A DNA stretch of 6,471 nt from Massilia sp. Its GTDB lineage: Bacteria > Pseudomonadota > Gammaproteobacteria > Burkholderiales > Burkholderiaceae_D. The translations under genes were made by a program, and so were the position numbers. Below the pieces are notes generated by a model, which was not told the DNA's origin, did no database searches, and saw only the letters and a list, made by a program, of their open reading frames with translations. Location: positions 1 to 6,471 of the forward strand of contig JAQGNM010000002.1 of assembly GCA_028291845.1 (NCBI GenBank), read 5' to 3'. Positions 5,961 through 6,471 of the stretch are shown piece after piece. Positions within the stretch are counted from its first letter, which is position 1. Every line of letters starts with the position of its first letter.

Positions 5961-6471
5961 TCAAGCCGGCGCCGTCGCGTTCGGCGAGACACCGCCGGTG
6001 CCGCTGTCGCCCGGAGGCGGGGTGCGCTTGGTCAGATTGGTCGACGTCGGCGTGCGCGGCGTCTGGCCGGCCATGATGTCGTTGATCTGGTCGGCGTCGA
6101 TGGTTTCCCAGTCGAGCAGCGCGCGGGTCATGGCTTCGACCTTGTCGCGGTTTTCTTCCAGCAAGCGGCGGGCCAGCGCGTACTGCGTGTCGAGAATGTT
6201 GCGGATCTCGGCGTCGACCTTTTGCTGGGTGGCTTCGGAAATGGTCTTGGTGGCGCCGCCGAAGAAACCTTCGTTTTCGCTATCCTCGTAGACCATCACC
6301 CCCATGCTGTCGGACATGCCGAAGCGGGTGACCATCGAACGCGCCAGCTTGGTCGCGCGGGAAAAGTCGTTCGAGGCCCCGGTCGACATCTGGCCGACGA
6401 AAATTTCTTCCGCGAGACGGCCACCGAACAAAATGGAGATTTCTTCGAGCATCTTGTCTTTATAACCGGAC
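5961..6471 (-). CDS. ftsH: ATP-dependent zinc metalloprotease FtsH, C-terminal part (5' end outside window)
   Basis: The last 169 codons of FtsH, a hexameric inner-membrane AAA+ protease that degrades misassembled membrane proteins and short-lived regulators such as LpxC and sigma32 in related bacteria. The membrane segments, ATPase domain and HExxH site lie beyond the right edge. The visible part begins SGYKDKMLEEISILFGGRLA and carries STGASNDFSRAT, whose Asp is the third zinc ligand in the family. FGMSDSMGVMVYED and the helical end of the protease domain (ALLDWETIDADQINDIMAG) follow. The final 33 residues or so are a low-complexity Pro/Thr/Ser-rich tail (TPRTPTSTNLTKRTPPP), typical of FtsH cytosolic tails. 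The gene ends at TGA 5961-5963, followed by an intrinsic terminator. The reading frame is open to the window edge, so the first complete codon is at 6470-6468. Confidence 0.97.
   Translation of the reverse strand, partial: SGYKDKMLEEISILFGGRLAEEIFVGQMSTGASNDFSRATKLARSMVTRFGMSDSMGVMVYEDSENEGFFGGATKTISEATQQKVDAEIRNILDTQYALARRLLEENRDKVEAMTRALLDWETIDADQINDIMAGQTPRTPTSTNLTKRTPPPGDSGTGGVSPNATAPA

Overview
The window looks like chromosomal DNA of a GC-rich betaproteobacterium, most likely Oxalobacteraceae (the Massilia/Janthinobacterium/Duganella group). Three things point there: the minus-strand gene order ftsH-folP-glmM, a PEP-CTERM exosortase-substrate protein, and a chemoreceptor with the periplasmic-domain style common in that group. 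The family assignment is inference; no rRNA gene or other firm taxonomic marker is present.

Layout, left to right. Bases 1-136 hold the probable N-terminal 45 codons of an unrecognised minus-strand gene that runs off the left edge. An AT-rich divergent intergenic region follows, with a direct repeat and an inverted repeat. Next is a plus-strand gene for a secreted PEP-CTERM protein (283-879). A 172-bp convergent gap separates it from a large minus-strand methyl-accepting chemotaxis protein gene (1052-3055), which starts with TTG. Bases 3056-3343 are an AT-rich spacer with a candidate receptor promoter and a minus-strand hairpin plus U-run. Two minus-strand tRNA genes follow, tRNA-Arg(UCU) and tRNA-Pro(UGG), separated by a very strong intrinsic terminator. 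The rest is the minus-strand housekeeping block: glmM (3647-4996), folP (5012-5875), an ftsH-folP intergenic terminator, and the last 169 codons of ftsH, which enters from the right edge.

Transcription in the right half runs right to left: ftsH, a terminator, folP-glmM with a 15-bp gap, tRNA-Pro, a terminator, tRNA-Arg. A textbook sigma70 promoter (TTGACG-17 bp-TATAAT) lies between glmM and tRNA-Pro, with its predicted start almost at the mature tRNA 5' end. No terminator is visible after glmM, so glmM transcripts probably share the tRNA-Pro terminator. FtsH (membrane proteolysis), FolP (folate synthesis) and GlmM (cell-wall precursor synthesis) are housekeeping. The receptor and PEP-CTERM protein are accessory surface and sensing functions.

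I see no new multi-gene system. The items most worth a second look are regulatory or evolutionary: the left-edge ORF, the terminator and boxA-like element between the tRNAs, a short copy of the tRNA-Arg 3' end, and the repeats in the divergent promoter region.
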